From the NCBI GenBank assembly GCA_963838035.1, contig CAWIPM010000005.1, positions 124,001 to 188,000 of the forward strand: a stretch of DNA of 64,000 bases, written 5' to 3'. Below are positions 8,744 to 17,167 of the stretch, piece after piece. This stretch comes from CAVVNN01 sp963838035 (lineage in GTDB: Bacteria > Actinomycetota > Thermoleophilia > Solirubrobacterales > 70-9). The translations under genes and the position numbers were made by a program. Under the pieces are notes generated by a model. It was not told where the DNA came from. It searched no databases and saw only the letters and a program-made list of their open reading frames with translations. How positions within the stretch are numbered: the stretch's first letter is position 1; every line of letters begins with the position of its first letter.

Positions 8744-11055
8744 GTCGGGATCCCCTTCTCGAGCTGCTTGGAGACCTCCTCGGGGGGCAGCGGAGCGGCG
8801 AAGAGGTGGCCCTGGGCGTAATCGCAGCCGAGGCGGCGCAGCTCCGATAGCTGCGCCTCGATTTCGACCCCCTCGGCGATCACGTCCAGCGACAGCGCCC
8901 GCGCCATGCCGACGATCGCCTCGATGATCGCGGTCCGCTCCTGTTCGACCCCCAGCGCCTCGACGAAGGAACGGTCGATCTTGAGCGCGTCGAAGGGGTA
9001 GCGATTGAGGTAAGCGAGCGAGGAGTAGCCGGTGCCGAAGTCGTCGAGGACGAGGCCGACGCCGAGCTCGCTGAGCGCCTCGAGGGTCGCCTGCGCAGTC
9101 GCCGACTCCTCGACCAGGGCAGTCTCGGTGATCTCCAAGCGCAGATGGATCGGGTCGAAGTCGCAGCGGCCGAGCGTCTCGGCGACGAGGGCGGGAAGGT
9201 CGGGGTGGGCAACCTGCCGGGCGGAGAGATTGACGGAGATGTCCAAGGGCCGCTCATCGGGGCGCAGATCGTGCCAAGCGAGGGCCTGACGGCAGGCGCG
9301 CTCCTGAACCCAGCGGCCGATCGGCTCGATCATCCCGCACATCTCGGCGATCGGGACGAAGTCGGCCGGGTCCAGCAGGCCGCGGTCGGGGTGGCACCAG
9401 CGAACCAGCGCCTCCATCCCGCGCACCTCGCCCGTCCTCAGCGATACGACCGGCTGGTAGTGGAGCGTCAACTCCTCGCGATCGAGGGCTCCGCGCAGCT
9501 CGTGCTCGGTCTCAAGGCGGCTCAGCGCGTTCGCCCTCATCTCGGCGTCGAACAGCTCGCAGCGCGCCCTCCCTCTCTCCTTCGCCCGGTACATCGCCGC
9601 GTCGGCGTCACGGATCAGCAGATCGGCGCTGATCGGCTCACGCTCCGTCGGCCGGGCGACCGCGACGCCGATGCTGGCGGTGACGAAGTGGTCGGCGGAG
9701 GCGCCGATCGAGTATGGGTTGGCGAAGGCGGCGGCGACGCGGCCGGCGATTGCGAGCGCCTCCTCCTCGTCGGAGAGACGGTCGATCAGGATGCCGAACT
9801 CGTCGCCGCCGAAGCGGGCGACGAGGTCCCCGGGACGCAGGTGGTCGCGCAACCTCGGTGCGACCGCCCGCAGCAGCTCGTCGCCGGCGTGATGGCCGAG
9901 GCTGTCGTTGACCAGCTTGAAGTGATCGAGGTCGAGGAAGAGGATGCCGACCGGCGAGCCGGACGCGATGCTGCGCCGCAGCGACTCGTTCAGCGCCTCG
10001 ATGAAGCTGAGCCGGTTTGGCAGCCCGGTGAGGGCGTCGTGAAGGACGCGGTGGCGCAGGGCCTGATCGGCGGCGTGGCGCTCGATCGCGTCGGCGAGGA
10101 CGTTGGACGCCGCCTGCACGAAGTGGACGTCTTTCGGGGTGAAGCCGCTCGGAGAGGTGGAATGGAGGTCGAGCACCCCGAACGGGTGCTCCTTGCCATC
10201 GATCGCCACCGCGAGGCTGCTCTGCACCCCGATCACCCGCAACGCGGGCGGCATCGAGAAGCGCTGCTCTCCCGACCAGTCGTCGACGATCGTGTGAAGC
10301 CCCGACTCCAGAGCAGCGCCGGCGTGAGAGTCCCTGGCGGCCGAGACTCGGCTGGCGCTCTCGGTGAGCTGGCCGTCGAAGCCCGCACGCAGCCGTAGCC
10401 TGCGGCGGTCGCGGCCGACCTCCCAGATGCAGGCGGCATCGATGCCGTCGATGCCGGTCATCAGGGAGACCGCTGCCCGCATCAGCGCCTCCGGGTCGCC
10501 GTCTCGCAGCGCCCGCTCGCCGAGTTGGGCGACGACCGCCTGCTGCGCAACCGCCCTGTGCAGCTCCCGCTCGGTGCGCTTTCGCTCGGTGATGTCATAG
10601 AGGATTCCGTGCCAGACCGGCACGCCCATCTCGTCGGCTTCGAGCACCGCCTCGTCGTGAATCCAGACCACCTTGCCGCTGGGTGTGATCATCCGGTACT
10701 CGACCGGATGCGTGTCTTGATCGCCAAGGAAGTCCTGGGATTCGAAGGCGAGGGCGCGCTCGCGATCATCGGGGTGCAGCAGCCGCGCCCAGAGGCCGGG
10801 GTCGCGCTTGAGCTCCTCGGGGCCGTGACCGAGGATCTCCTCCACCTGGGGGCTGACGTAGCGCCAACGCCCGTACTCACCGAGTTCGCAGGAGTAGACG
10901 ATCACCGGCACGCGCTCGACCAGCCGCCTGTAGTCCTCGCCCCCCGAGCTGATCTGATCGAGGAATTCGTGGACCTGCTCCTGCGGCCAGTTCCTGTCTC
11001 CTGTCGCCCGCTCCACTGCGGACCTATCGGCACATCCACGCCTCTCTTGAAGCAC
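8716..11055 (-). CDS. PAS-GAF-GGDEF-EAL cyclic-di-GMP signalling protein
   Basis: The protein has a PAS domain (about residues 40-160, ending in a PAC-like GILYDITERKRTEREL), a GAF domain (about 175-335), a diguanylate cyclase domain with intact FGGDEF and an inhibitory RxxD site (RPGD) five residues before it, and an EAL phosphodiesterase domain with EALVRW, DDFGTGYSSL and AEGVE motifs. Both catalytic modules look intact, so it may make or degrade cyclic-di-GMP. There are no transmembrane helices, so it is a cytoplasmic sensor. The open frame continues upstream into the glycosylase gene. GTG 11055, after a purine-rich GGGGGAGAG, is the best start, but several nearby GTGs are possible. Confidence 0.88.
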   Translation of the reverse strand: MLQERRGCADRSAVERATGDRNWPQEQVHEFLDQISSGGEDYRRLVERVPVIVYSCELGEYGRWRYVSPQVEEILGHGPEELKRDPGLWARLLHPDDRERALAFESQDFLGDQDTHPVEYRMITPSGKVVWIHDEAVLEADEMGVPVWHGILYDITERKRTERELHRAVAQQAVVAQLGERALRDGDPEALMRAAVSLMTGIDGIDAACIWEVGRDRRRLRLRAGFDGQLTESASRVSAARDSHAGAALESGLHTIVDDWSGEQRFSMPPALRVIGVQSSLAVAIDGKEHPFGVLDLHSTSPSGFTPKDVHFVQAASNVLADAIERHAADQALRHRVLHDALTGLPNRLSFIEALNESLRRSIASGSPVGILFLDLDHFKLVNDSLGHHAGDELLRAVAPRLRDHLRPGDLVARFGGDEFGILIDRLSDEEEALAIAGRVAAAFANPYSIGASADHFVTASIGVAVARPTEREPISADLLIRDADAAMYRAKERGRARCELFDAEMRANALSRLETEHELRGALDREELTLHYQPVVSLRTGEVRGMEALVRWCHPDRGLLDPADFVPIAEMCGMIEPIGRWVQERACRQALAWHDLRPDERPLDISVNLSARQVAHPDLPALVAETLGRCDFDPIHLRLEITETALVEESATAQATLEALSELGVGLVLDDFGTGYSSLAYLNRYPFDALKIDRSFVEALGVEQERTAIIEAIVGMARALSLDVIAEGVEIEAQLSELRRLGCDYAQGHLFAAPLPPEEVSKQLEKGIPTYSGMLPGR

Positions 11056-11095
11056 CTCTCCCCCGGGCACGAACACATGCACGCCGAGTGAGGCC

Positions 11096-12051
11096 TCAGG
11101 CGACGCGGCGCAGAGGCGGGCCCTGGGCGATCGCCCGGTGCAGGCCGGCGAGGGAGAGGGCGCCCGCGAGTCCGCGGAAGGGCACGTACGGCGCGTAGAA
11201 CTCCTCGACCTCGTCGACCGTGGCACGGCGGCCGAGGCCGGCGAGCCGGCCGACCAGCTTGATGTAGGCAAGGTCCCCGGCGGGGAGCGCATCGGGGTCG
11301 CCGCGGCCGAAGAGGCCGAGGCACCCCACGGTCCAGGGACCGATCTCCGGCACCGCGAGAAGCCGCCGGTCGGAAGCCTCGGAGAGGAGATCGCAGCGGC
11401 CGGCGGCGACCTCGTGGGCGACCGCGCGCAGGGCGACCGCCCGGCGCAGTGTCAGCCCCATCGACTCCAGCTCTGCGGGAGCCCGGCCGGCGATCGTCGT
11501 CGGCACCGGGACGTCGCGATACCCCCCGCGCTCCTTCCCCAGGCACGGCCCCCAGCGACCGACGATACGGCGCTGGATGCGAGCGGCGCGCTCGGACTCG
11601 ATCAGCTGCTTGACGATCGCCCAGGCAAGCGCCTCCCACGGCCAGGGCCGGCGGCGTGGACGAAAGTGGGGCCGGCGGCGGATCAACGGCCCCAGCAACG
11701 GGTCGGAGCGGAAGCGACGATGGAACTCTCCGAGGTCGTCGTCGACTCCGAGGGCGAAGCGCATGCGCTCGACCGCGGCCTCGAGCTGCCCGGCCCAGCC
11801 GGCTTCGCACCCGGCGCCGGCAGCGATCTCGGCGCCGAGATCGCGGCGGGGTCGACCGGCTCGGAGCGGAATACCACGCGATCCGCCGCCGGTTGCCAGG
11901 CCCGGGCCAGCACTGGGCTTCCCTCGATGTGGAGAAGGCGGGTGGCGACCCCGCCGCTTACCCTCATCACCCGATCCTCGCCACCGCTGAGGGGCATCCG
12001 AAACGGTGACGGAGGCCGGACATCGACTTCGAACGAAGCCGAGCCGACCAT
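11096..12051 (-). pseudogene. AlkA-like DNA-3-methyladenine glycosylase, frameshifted
   Basis: The N-terminal ~65 residues (RVSGGVATRLLHIEGSPVLA, start ATG 12051) are in one frame. The HhH-GPD catalytic part (PWPWEALAWAIVKQLIESE, then the helix-hairpin-helix/Asp region LAVPEIGPWTVGCLGLFGRG) is in another. The change falls near 11,840-11,856 in a GC-rich run. Corrected by one base, the product would be about 318 aa, normal for AlkA-type glycosylases that excise alkylated purines. It may be a sequence error rather than a dead gene. The start lies five bases after the stop of a small upstream gene, suggesting an operon. Confidence 0.75.
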
Positions 12052-12056
12052 CTGCC

Positions 12057-12320
12057 CTACCGCCCGAGCAGGTGGACGTCGACCAGGAAGGAGCGGCTGG
12101 CGACGACGTTTGCCGCCGGCTCGCGACGTCGCAGGAGCCGCCGCGGTGACTTACGCGCCGATGTCGCGGCCCCCATCGCCCGCACCGCCGCCACGGTCGC
12201 CGCACCCGCCAGGACGCCGCCGGCGGCGGCTATCGCCGCAGTACGCGCCTCGCTGCGCAGGGCAAGCGAATCGGGGTTCTCTCGTGGCAGGACACGGACC
12301 GGAACCGGCTCAAGCTCCAT
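12057..12320 (-). CDS. Small single-span membrane protein
   Basis: The 87-aa product starts at ATG 12320. It has one hydrophobic stretch, TAAIAAAGGVLAGAATVAAV, followed by an Arg-rich segment and a distinctive tail SFLVDVHLLGR. I do not know its function. The stop is five bases before the glycosylase ATG on the same strand. Confidence 0.6.
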   Translation of the reverse strand: MELEPVPVRVLPRENPDSLALRSEARTAAIAAAGGVLAGAATVAAVRAMGAATSARKSPRRLLRRREPAANVVASRSFLVDVHLLGR

Positions 12321-12398
12321 ATCGCTCACCGCGCCGACTCTAACGAGGCCACGGACCGCTACGAAGGGCATGTCACGCAAAACCCGGAACTTGCGGCT

Positions 12399-13535
12399 TT
12401 ACAGCGAGCGCTCGTAGACCCGGTAGCGCTTCACGACCTTCCCACCCATCCCCTCCATCGCCCGGTTCATCGGCCCGTTGGTCTCGAGGATCCAACCCAT
12501 CTCGCCGCCTCCGATCGCGCCGGGCTGCGCCGCCGTCTCCAGGTGCTTCAGGTAGAGGCCTGCGGCGACGCCACTGTGGCGGTAGGCGTGCTTGACGCCG
12601 AGCGCGAAGACTCGGAGCTGGTCGATCTTGCGTTTGCCGAGCAGGAACCTGGCCCAGCCGAAGGGGAGCAGGCGCCCGTTCAACTTCGCCATCACCTGGT
12701 TGATGTCAGGCAGCGTCAGCGCGGCGCCGATCACCTCGCCGTCCTTTTCGGCCATGAAGGCCCAGTCCTCGTCGATCACCTGCTTCAGGTTCTTCGCCTG
12801 GAACTCGACCTCGGCGTCGGTGATTGGGACGAAGCCCCAGTTCTCGCCCCAGGCCTCGTTGTAGACGTCCATGAAGCGGCGCACCTCGCCGGCCATGTCG
12901 CGCTTGCTCATGTTGCGGATCGCGATGCCTTCCTCGTGAAGGGCTTTCTCGGCTGCGGCGTGGATCGCGGGGTCGAACCGCTCGCCCTCCTTGAGGTCGC
13001 CGAACTGCAGTTCCCACATCTGCACGTCCATCGCCTTCTCGAAGCCCCCGGCCTCGATCAGATCGCGGTAGTACGGCGGGTGCCAGGGCTCGAGGATCAT
13101 CGGGCGGCGCTCGTAGCCCTCGATCAGGATCCCGATCTCGTCGTTGGTGGTGAAGTCCATCGGGCCGAGGATGCGGCCGCGGCCCTTCGACGCCGCCCAC
13201 TCGGTCGCCGCACCGATCAACGCCTCCGCGACCTCGGGGTCATCGGCGGTCTCGAAGAAGCCGAACATCGCATCGCTGCCGCCCTGGAACTCATCCCAAC
13301 GGCGATCGACCTGCGCGGTGATGCGGCCGGCGGGCTCACCATCGCGCTCGGCGAGGAAGTACTCGGCCTCGGCATGCTCGAAGTAGGGGTTCTTCTTGCG
13401 GTCGAGGAACTCCATCCGCTCGAAGAGAAGTGGCGCCACCCACTGGGGGTGATTGCGGTGCAGGTGGAAGGGGACCTTGACAAAGCGCTTCAGCTCGCGC
13501 CTCGTGCGGACCGGCCGGATCGTCACCCCTCCCAT
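12399..13535 (-). CDS. YghO-type GNAT acyltransferase, possible bacterial ceramide synthase
   Basis: The 378-aa protein has the YghO-family layout: N-terminal region FVKVPFHLHRNHPQWVAPL, a central GPMDFTTNDEIGILIEGYE followed by a PPYY motif, and a C-terminal GNAT domain (about 250-375) ending WILETNGPMNRAMEGMGGK. Established knowledge: the ceramide synthase of Caulobacter (bCerS) belongs to this GNAT/YghO family and N-acylates the sphingoid base. Here the gene is divergent, 24 bp away, from an SPT-like gene, which supports the same job. Specificity is inferred, and another amine acyltransferase is possible. The ATG at 13535 lies 8 bp after a TAGGTT box, with no Shine-Dalgarno. Confidence 0.75.
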   Translation of the reverse strand: MGGVTIRPVRTRRELKRFVKVPFHLHRNHPQWVAPLLFERMEFLDRKKNPYFEHAEAEYFLAERDGEPAGRITAQVDRRWDEFQGGSDAMFGFFETADDPEVAEALIGAATEWAASKGRGRILGPMDFTTNDEIGILIEGYERRPMILEPWHPPYYRDLIEAGGFEKAMDVQMWELQFGDLKEGERFDPAIHAAAEKALHEEGIAIRNMSKRDMAGEVRRFMDVYNEAWGENWGFVPITDAEVEFQAKNLKQVIDEDWAFMAEKDGEVIGAALTLPDINQVMAKLNGRLLPFGWARFLLGKRKIDQLRVFALGVKHAYRHSGVAAGLYLKHLETAAQPGAIGGGEMGWILETNGPMNRAMEGMGGKVVKRYRVYERSL

Positions 13536-13559
13536 CAGGGCGGAACCTACACTCTGCGC
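13536..13559. promoter_or_regulatory. 24-bp divergent start region with opposed -10 boxes
   Basis: Only 24 bp separate the two ATGs. TACACT (13548-13553) lies six bases before the rightward ATG. TAGGTT, read on the minus strand and overlapping it, lies eight bases before the leftward ATG. Neither gene has a ribosome-binding site here, so both mRNAs are likely leaderless and the two promoters must interfere or be co-controlled. Confidence 0.5.
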
Positions 13560-14816
13560 ATGAGCGAGACAACGAAAGCACCTGTCGACGTCTTCGAGAA
13601 GGCCCGCAGCCATGACCGTCTCGAGCAGCTGCAAGCGGCCAAGGAGCACGACCTCCTCCCCTACTTCCGGCTGCTCACCTCGCAAGCCGGCCCGGTGGTC
13701 GAGATGGAGGGACGCGAGACGATCATGCTCGGCTCCAACAACTACCTGGGGCTGACCGGGGACGAGCGGGTCAAGCAGGGGGCGCGGGATGCGCTGGAGG
13801 CCTACGGCACCGGCGTCACCGGATCGCGGCTGTTGAACGGGACGACCCCGCTGCACATCGACCTCGAGCGCGAGCTGGCGGAGTGGATGGGAACAGAGGA
13901 CGCGATCGTCTACACGACCGGATACCAGTCGAACCTGGGCTGCATCGGCACCATCCTCGCGCCGGGGGACACGGTGATCTGCGACGCCGGCGACCACGCC
14001 TCGATCCTCGACGGCTGCCGCCTCTCCGGCGCCAAGCTGCGTCCCTTCCGCCACAACCGGATGGACAAGCTGGAGAAGATGCTGCAGCGCGCGGCGGAGG
14101 ACGGCGGCGGCGTCCTCGTCGTCGTCGACGGCGTCTTCTCGATGGAGGGCGACGTCTGCAACCTTCCGCGGATCGTCGAGCTGTGCCGGGAGCACAGCGC
14201 GCGGCTGATGGTCGACGAGGCACACGGGGCGGGGGTGCTGGGAGCACGCGGCGCCGGCGCCTGCGAGCTGTTCGGCCTCGAGGCCGAGGTCGACCTGAGG
14301 ATGGGCACCTTCTCCAAGAGCCTCGCCTCCTGTGGCGGCTTCGTGGCCGGCCCCGCCGACGTCATCGAGTACCTGCGGATCTCATCCCGCTCCTTCATCT
14401 TCAGCGCCTCGGCGGTGCCGGCGGCGGTCGGCGCGGCGCTGGCGGCCCTGCGGGTGATCCGCTCCGACGGGCCGCGCCTGTTCGAGGCCCTGCTCGACAA
14501 CGCCGAGTACCTGCGCGAGGGCCTACGACACCTGGGCCTGAAGGTGATCGAGCCGGGAACGCTCCCCGACGGCAGCGTGGCGACGACCCCGGTGGTGCCG
14601 GTGATGGTCGGCGACGACTGGCAGGCGGTGCTGCTCTGGAAGGCCCTCTTCGACGCCGGCGTCTACACCAACGTCGCGATCCACCCGGCTGTCCCGCCGG
14701 GCGGCGCCCTGTTGCGGACCAGCCTGATGGCGACCCACGAGCGCGAGCACCTCGACGGCGCGCTGGGAACCATCGCCCGGGTCATCCATGACTTCCCCGA
14801 CCTCCCGCGCGGTTAA
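13560..14816 (+). CDS. spt: Serine palmitoyltransferase-like alpha-oxoamine synthase
   Basis: The 418-aa PLP enzyme of the alpha-oxoamine synthase family has a substrate-binding region GSNNYLGLTGDERV, a PLP Asp/His region VDEAHGAGVLG and the lysine motif GTFSKSLASCGGF, where the lysine forms the internal aldimine. Length (about 420 aa) and the SKSLASCGGF variant resemble bacterial serine palmitoyltransferase, which condenses serine with an acyl thioester to 3-ketosphinganine. Close relatives are KBL (threonine catabolism) and BioF (biotin). No tdh or bio genes are nearby, and the divergent YghO-type acyltransferase favours SPT. Confidence 0.78.
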   Translation: MSETTKAPVDVFEKARSHDRLEQLQAAKEHDLLPYFRLLTSQAGPVVEMEGRETIMLGSNNYLGLTGDERVKQGARDALEAYGTGVTGSRLLNGTTPLHIDLERELAEWMGTEDAIVYTTGYQSNLGCIGTILAPGDTVICDAGDHASILDGCRLSGAKLRPFRHNRMDKLEKMLQRAAEDGGGVLVVVDGVFSMEGDVCNLPRIVELCREHSARLMVDEAHGAGVLGARGAGACELFGLEAEVDLRMGTFSKSLASCGGFVAGPADVIEYLRISSRSFIFSASAVPAAVGAALAALRVIRSDGPRLFEALLDNAEYLREGLRHLGLKVIEPGTLPDGSVATTPVVPVMVGDDWQAVLLWKALFDAGVYTNVAIHPAVPPGGALLRTSLMATHEREHLDGALGTIARVIHDFPDLPRG

Positions 14817-14832
14817 CCAAGGTTTTACATCC

Positions 14833-14842
14833 CCCACGTGGG
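14833..14842. promoter_or_regulatory. 10-bp palindrome CCCACGTGGG
   Basis: A perfect palindrome sits 17 bp after the spt-like stop and about 100 bp before the promoter candidate for the IHF gene. It could be a protein site or a weak transcript-end hairpin. Confidence 0.35.
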
Positions 14843-14854
14843 TAGTTTCAGGCC

Positions 14855-14870
14855 TGTCCAGATCTGGACA
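14855..14870. promoter_or_regulatory. 16-bp perfect palindrome, candidate operator
   Basis: TGTCCAGA-TCTGGACA is perfectly symmetrical over 16 bp with no loop. That favours a dimeric DNA-binding protein over an RNA hairpin. It lies about 65 bp upstream of the -35-like box for the IHF gene. Confidence 0.5.
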
Positions 14871-14934
14871 AGGTTCGGCGGCACGGAAAAAGATGCTCTT
14901 AGCGGATGGACCGGGCCTGGTTTCGCCCCCCGGG

Positions 14935-14964
14935 TTGACGCTCCCCACCCCGACGGCATAGCTT
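14935..14964 (+). promoter_or_regulatory. Promoter candidate for the IHF gene
   Basis: TTGACG (14935-14940), an 18-bp spacer and TAGCTT (14959-14964) form a good housekeeping-type promoter. Transcription would begin near 14971, giving a leader of about 127 nt before the GTG start, unusually long for this window. Confidence 0.55.
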
Positions 14965-15097
14965 GCTGCACGCGCCGATCGAATCCGCCAGGGTCACGAA
15001 AAGGAGGGTTCGGATCACCAGGGTCGCGGTCTTCCCGTCGGCCCGGCGCCGGAGAGAGATATCCAGTCAACCCGATCCCCAGATGGGAGGAGTCTCA

Positions 15098-15469
15098 GTG
15101 GACGCTGCCTCGATCGCCCCTGCAACGACGACCGCTTCCGCCGTCCAGGCGCCGCAGCACATGCAGGCGCTGGAGCGTGCCAACCGGGTGCGCCTTGCCC
15201 GCGCTGAGCTGAAGCGCTCGATCGCGAACGGAGACGTCGACGCGTCCGCGGTTGTCCGCGAGTGCCCCTGGGAGACCGAGAGCATGACCATCGCCGAGCT
15301 GCTCGGCAGCCAGCGCCGCTGGGGCCGCACCCGGGTCCGCAAGTTCCTTCTCCCTCTCGCCCTCAACGAGAACAAGCGACTCGGCACCCTCACCTCGCGC
15401 CAGCGGCTGCTGCTGGCAACCGAGCTGGCGGCGAAACGGCCGGGCGAGCGGGCCGCAATCCTGGTCTAG
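15098..15469 (+). CDS. Actinobacterial integration host factor (mIHF-like)
   Basis: The 123-aa basic protein is similar to mIHF. Its helix NRVRLARAELKRSIANGDVD matches the RRARAELKD segment of the family. The helix-turn-helix-like SMTIAELLGSQRRWGRTRVR and a final SRQRLLLATELA correspond to the DNA-contact and C-terminal parts. mIHF compacts and bends DNA and is needed in phage integration and chromosome organisation. Start GTG 15098 follows GGGAGGAG by five bases, a very strong site. The upstream ATG 15083 would contain that site and is rejected. The N-terminus is longer and Ala/Thr-rich compared with mycobacterial forms. Confidence 0.82.
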   Translation: MDAASIAPATTTASAVQAPQHMQALERANRVRLARAELKRSIANGDVDASAVVRECPWETESMTIAELLGSQRRWGRTRVRKFLLPLALNENKRLGTLTSRQRLLLATELAAKRPGERAAILV

Positions 15470-15473
15470 CGAA

Positions 15474-15917
15474 TTACCCTCGCAGGCCGCCCACCCTGAA
15501 GCTGAGGCCTCCGGACGCTCGCTGGAAGGCGCGGCGAAGAGCCCAGAAGGCGGCAACGAAGACGGCAGCCCCCACTGCAAGGCAGACCGCGAGGATCAGC
15601 CCGGCGAGGTAGAACAGCCCCCCCACCGTGAGCACGAAGACGGTGCCGGCGAGCAGCGTGGTGTGGGAACGGTAGCCCGCGAGGTGCTCACGGAGCGAGA
15701 CCTCGAGCCCGCCAAGCCCGCCGAGGACGACGCCGACGCCGATCGCCGTCGGGCTCGCACCGACCAGCCCGATTACCAGCATCACGATGCCGGCGAGGAC
15801 CGACAGCTCGGCCAGCGGGAACGACCCCCAGGGCGCCGGCGGGCGCTCCTCACTAACGGCGGGGGAAGTGGGCCTCTGCGGCGCCGGCCGCTTGGCCTTC
15901 TTGCGTCTGCTGCTCAA
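15474..15917 (-). CDS. Four-helix membrane protein, unknown
   Basis: The 147-aa protein has a basic N-terminus (RRKKAKRPAPQRP) and about four hydrophobic segments from residue 35 to 130. It converges with the IHF gene (4 bp between stops). Its start lies inside the 3' end of the next gene upstream on the same strand (64-bp overlap), so the true start may be later. No family recognised. Confidence 0.65.
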   Translation of the reverse strand: MSSRRKKAKRPAPQRPTSPAVSEERPPAPWGSFPLAELSVLAGIVMLVIGLVGASPTAIGVGVVLGGLGGLEVSLREHLAGYRSHTTLLAGTVFVLTVGGLFYLAGLILAVCLAVGAAVFVAAFWALRRAFQRASGGLSFRVGGLRG

Positions 15918-16401
15918 CGGCCTCGAGCCGCCCGGATAACGGGCATCCCGACGATACCTTCACGCGCCACCAGCCCATCAGCATGCCGAGCATGCCGAAC
16001 CTGGGGCAGGAGTGCCAGCCCCCACAACCGGGCTCGCCGACGTCGAGGCGCGAGATCCGTACCCACCTGTACTCGTCCGGCTTGGCGAGCATCTGCCGCA
16101 GCAGCTCGCGGTTTTGAGTCTCGACCTCGGTCCGATCGAGCAGCGCCCTGCGGGCCTCGGCGACGCGGGTCGCGAGGGAGTCGCGGACCCCCTCCAGGCC
16201 GCCGAGGTCGAGCGCCCGCGGGGCTGCGTCCGCGGCCCTCCCGGCGGGGGTGACCTCCACCCGGCCGAAGGCCTCGCCGAAGAGCCCGGCGAGCTCACGC
16301 TCGAGCCGGCCGATCTGGCGCCGCAGCTCAGCCCGCGCGAGGCGCTCGTCCGCCCCGGCACGAAGATCGACGAGGGTGTCTCGTTCAAGCAGATCCGGCA
16401 T
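15853..16401 (-). CDS. Conserved hypothetical protein with coiled N-terminus
   Basis: The 182-aa product has an amphipathic, Arg/Glu-rich first half (likely coiled coil, residues 10-105) and a conserved-looking second half with DEYRWVRISRLDVGEPGCGGWHS shortened in places, then PRFGMLGMLMGWWRVKVSSGCP. The Cys/His/Trp-rich block resembles a small metal or structural module. The function is unknown. Its 3' end overlaps the downstream membrane-protein gene, suggesting co-expression. Confidence 0.6.
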   Translation of the reverse strand: MPDLLERDTLVDLRAGADERLARAELRRQIGRLERELAGLFGEAFGRVEVTPAGRAADAAPRALDLGGLEGVRDSLATRVAEARRALLDRTEVETQNRELLRQMLAKPDEYRWVRISRLDVGEPGCGGWHSCPRFGMLGMLMGWWRVKVSSGCPLSGRLEAVEQQTQEGQAAGAAEAHFPRR

Positions 16402-16469
16402 AGAACCCGCTCCGAGTCTAGATCACGAGCTTCTGCTCTTCCTTGTGCGCACATTACGCAGACAGCTGA

Positions 16470-16486
16470 CCGCGGAGGCCCCGCGG
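16470..16486 (-). terminator. GC hairpin after the B3/B4 gene
   Basis: CCGCGG-AGGCC-CCGCGG forms a perfect 6-bp stem just beyond the B3/B4 stop. There is no U-tract, so it is a terminator candidate only. A separate palindrome TGTGCGCACA (16444-16453) lies next to it, before the 16401 gene. Confidence 0.35.
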
Positions 16487-16495
16487 AGCGACATC

Positions 16496-17167
16496 TCAGG
16501 CGGCTGCCAGCGTCGCGGCCGCCATCCAGAGAGCCTCGTCGACGGCCATCTGCGGCACGCCATCGACCTGGACCGCGGCCAGCATGACCCGCCGCGTGCC
16601 GCGGTCCACCCCGTGGCCCTCCCCGGTCGCACCGAAGAGCAGCCCCACCGGCTCCCGCTCGTCGGCGATCGCCAGCGTTCCCTGCGGCAGCTCGCCCGGT
16701 CTCCCCGCCAGCGACTCGCCCGGCGCCGAGTCACGGATGCAGAGGCCACCATCGATCTGCTCGGCGTCGAACGCGCGCAACGCGACCCCGGTCTCGACGA
16801 TGGCGATCGTCAGCGCGTCGGCCGGCAGGCCCCTGCTCCTGAAGGCGCCATCCTGGAGGCGATCGAGTGCCAGCTGCTCCACCGGGATGCGAGTGCGATC
16901 GGGGTCGAGGCCGATATGGCGGAAGAAGACGCGGTAGGCCCACGGGATCGGCCGCTCGCGCAGGTGGATCGCGTGGGCGCCGAAGAAGCGGTCGGAGAGG
17001 TCGCGGAGCCGGCGCCGCACCGGGTCCGGACTCCTGCGGGGGTTGCTGTCGACCTCGATCCATGCGATCCCCAGGCCCGGGAACTCGCCGGCAAGATGGG
17101 GCGCCACCCATCCCTGCTCGGGGGAGGGGTCCCAGCCGAGGCTCGAGCTTGCAGCTGCGCCCGTCAC
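16496..17167 (-). CDS. B3/B4 domain protein (PheRS beta-like fold)
   Basis: The 223-aa protein matches stand-alone B3/B4 domains found in the phenylalanyl-tRNA synthetase beta chain: LRDLSDRFFGAHAIHLRERP, then VFFRHIGLDPDRTRIPVEQL and RSRGLPADALTIAIVETGV. Such proteins may edit or bind aminoacyl groups, but their role is not established. The GTG start at 17167 overlaps the thioredoxin-like stop (GTGA), so it belongs to the end of the long leftward operon. Confidence 0.75.
   Translation of the reverse strand: MTGAAASSSLGWDPSPEQGWVAPHLAGEFPGLGIAWIEVDSNPRRSPDPVRRRLRDLSDRFFGAHAIHLRERPIPWAYRVFFRHIGLDPDRTRIPVEQLALDRLQDGAFRSRGLPADALTIAIVETGVALRAFDAEQIDGGLCIRDSAPGESLAGRPGELPQGTLAIADEREPVGLLFGATGEGHGVDRGTRRVMLAAVQVDGVPQMAVDEALWMAAATLAAA

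Noticed and set aside
11056..11292. N-terminal extension of the GGDEF-EAL protein
   Set aside because: The open frame continues into the glycosylase gene and reads as Ser/Arg/Pro-rich shadow sequence with no domain.
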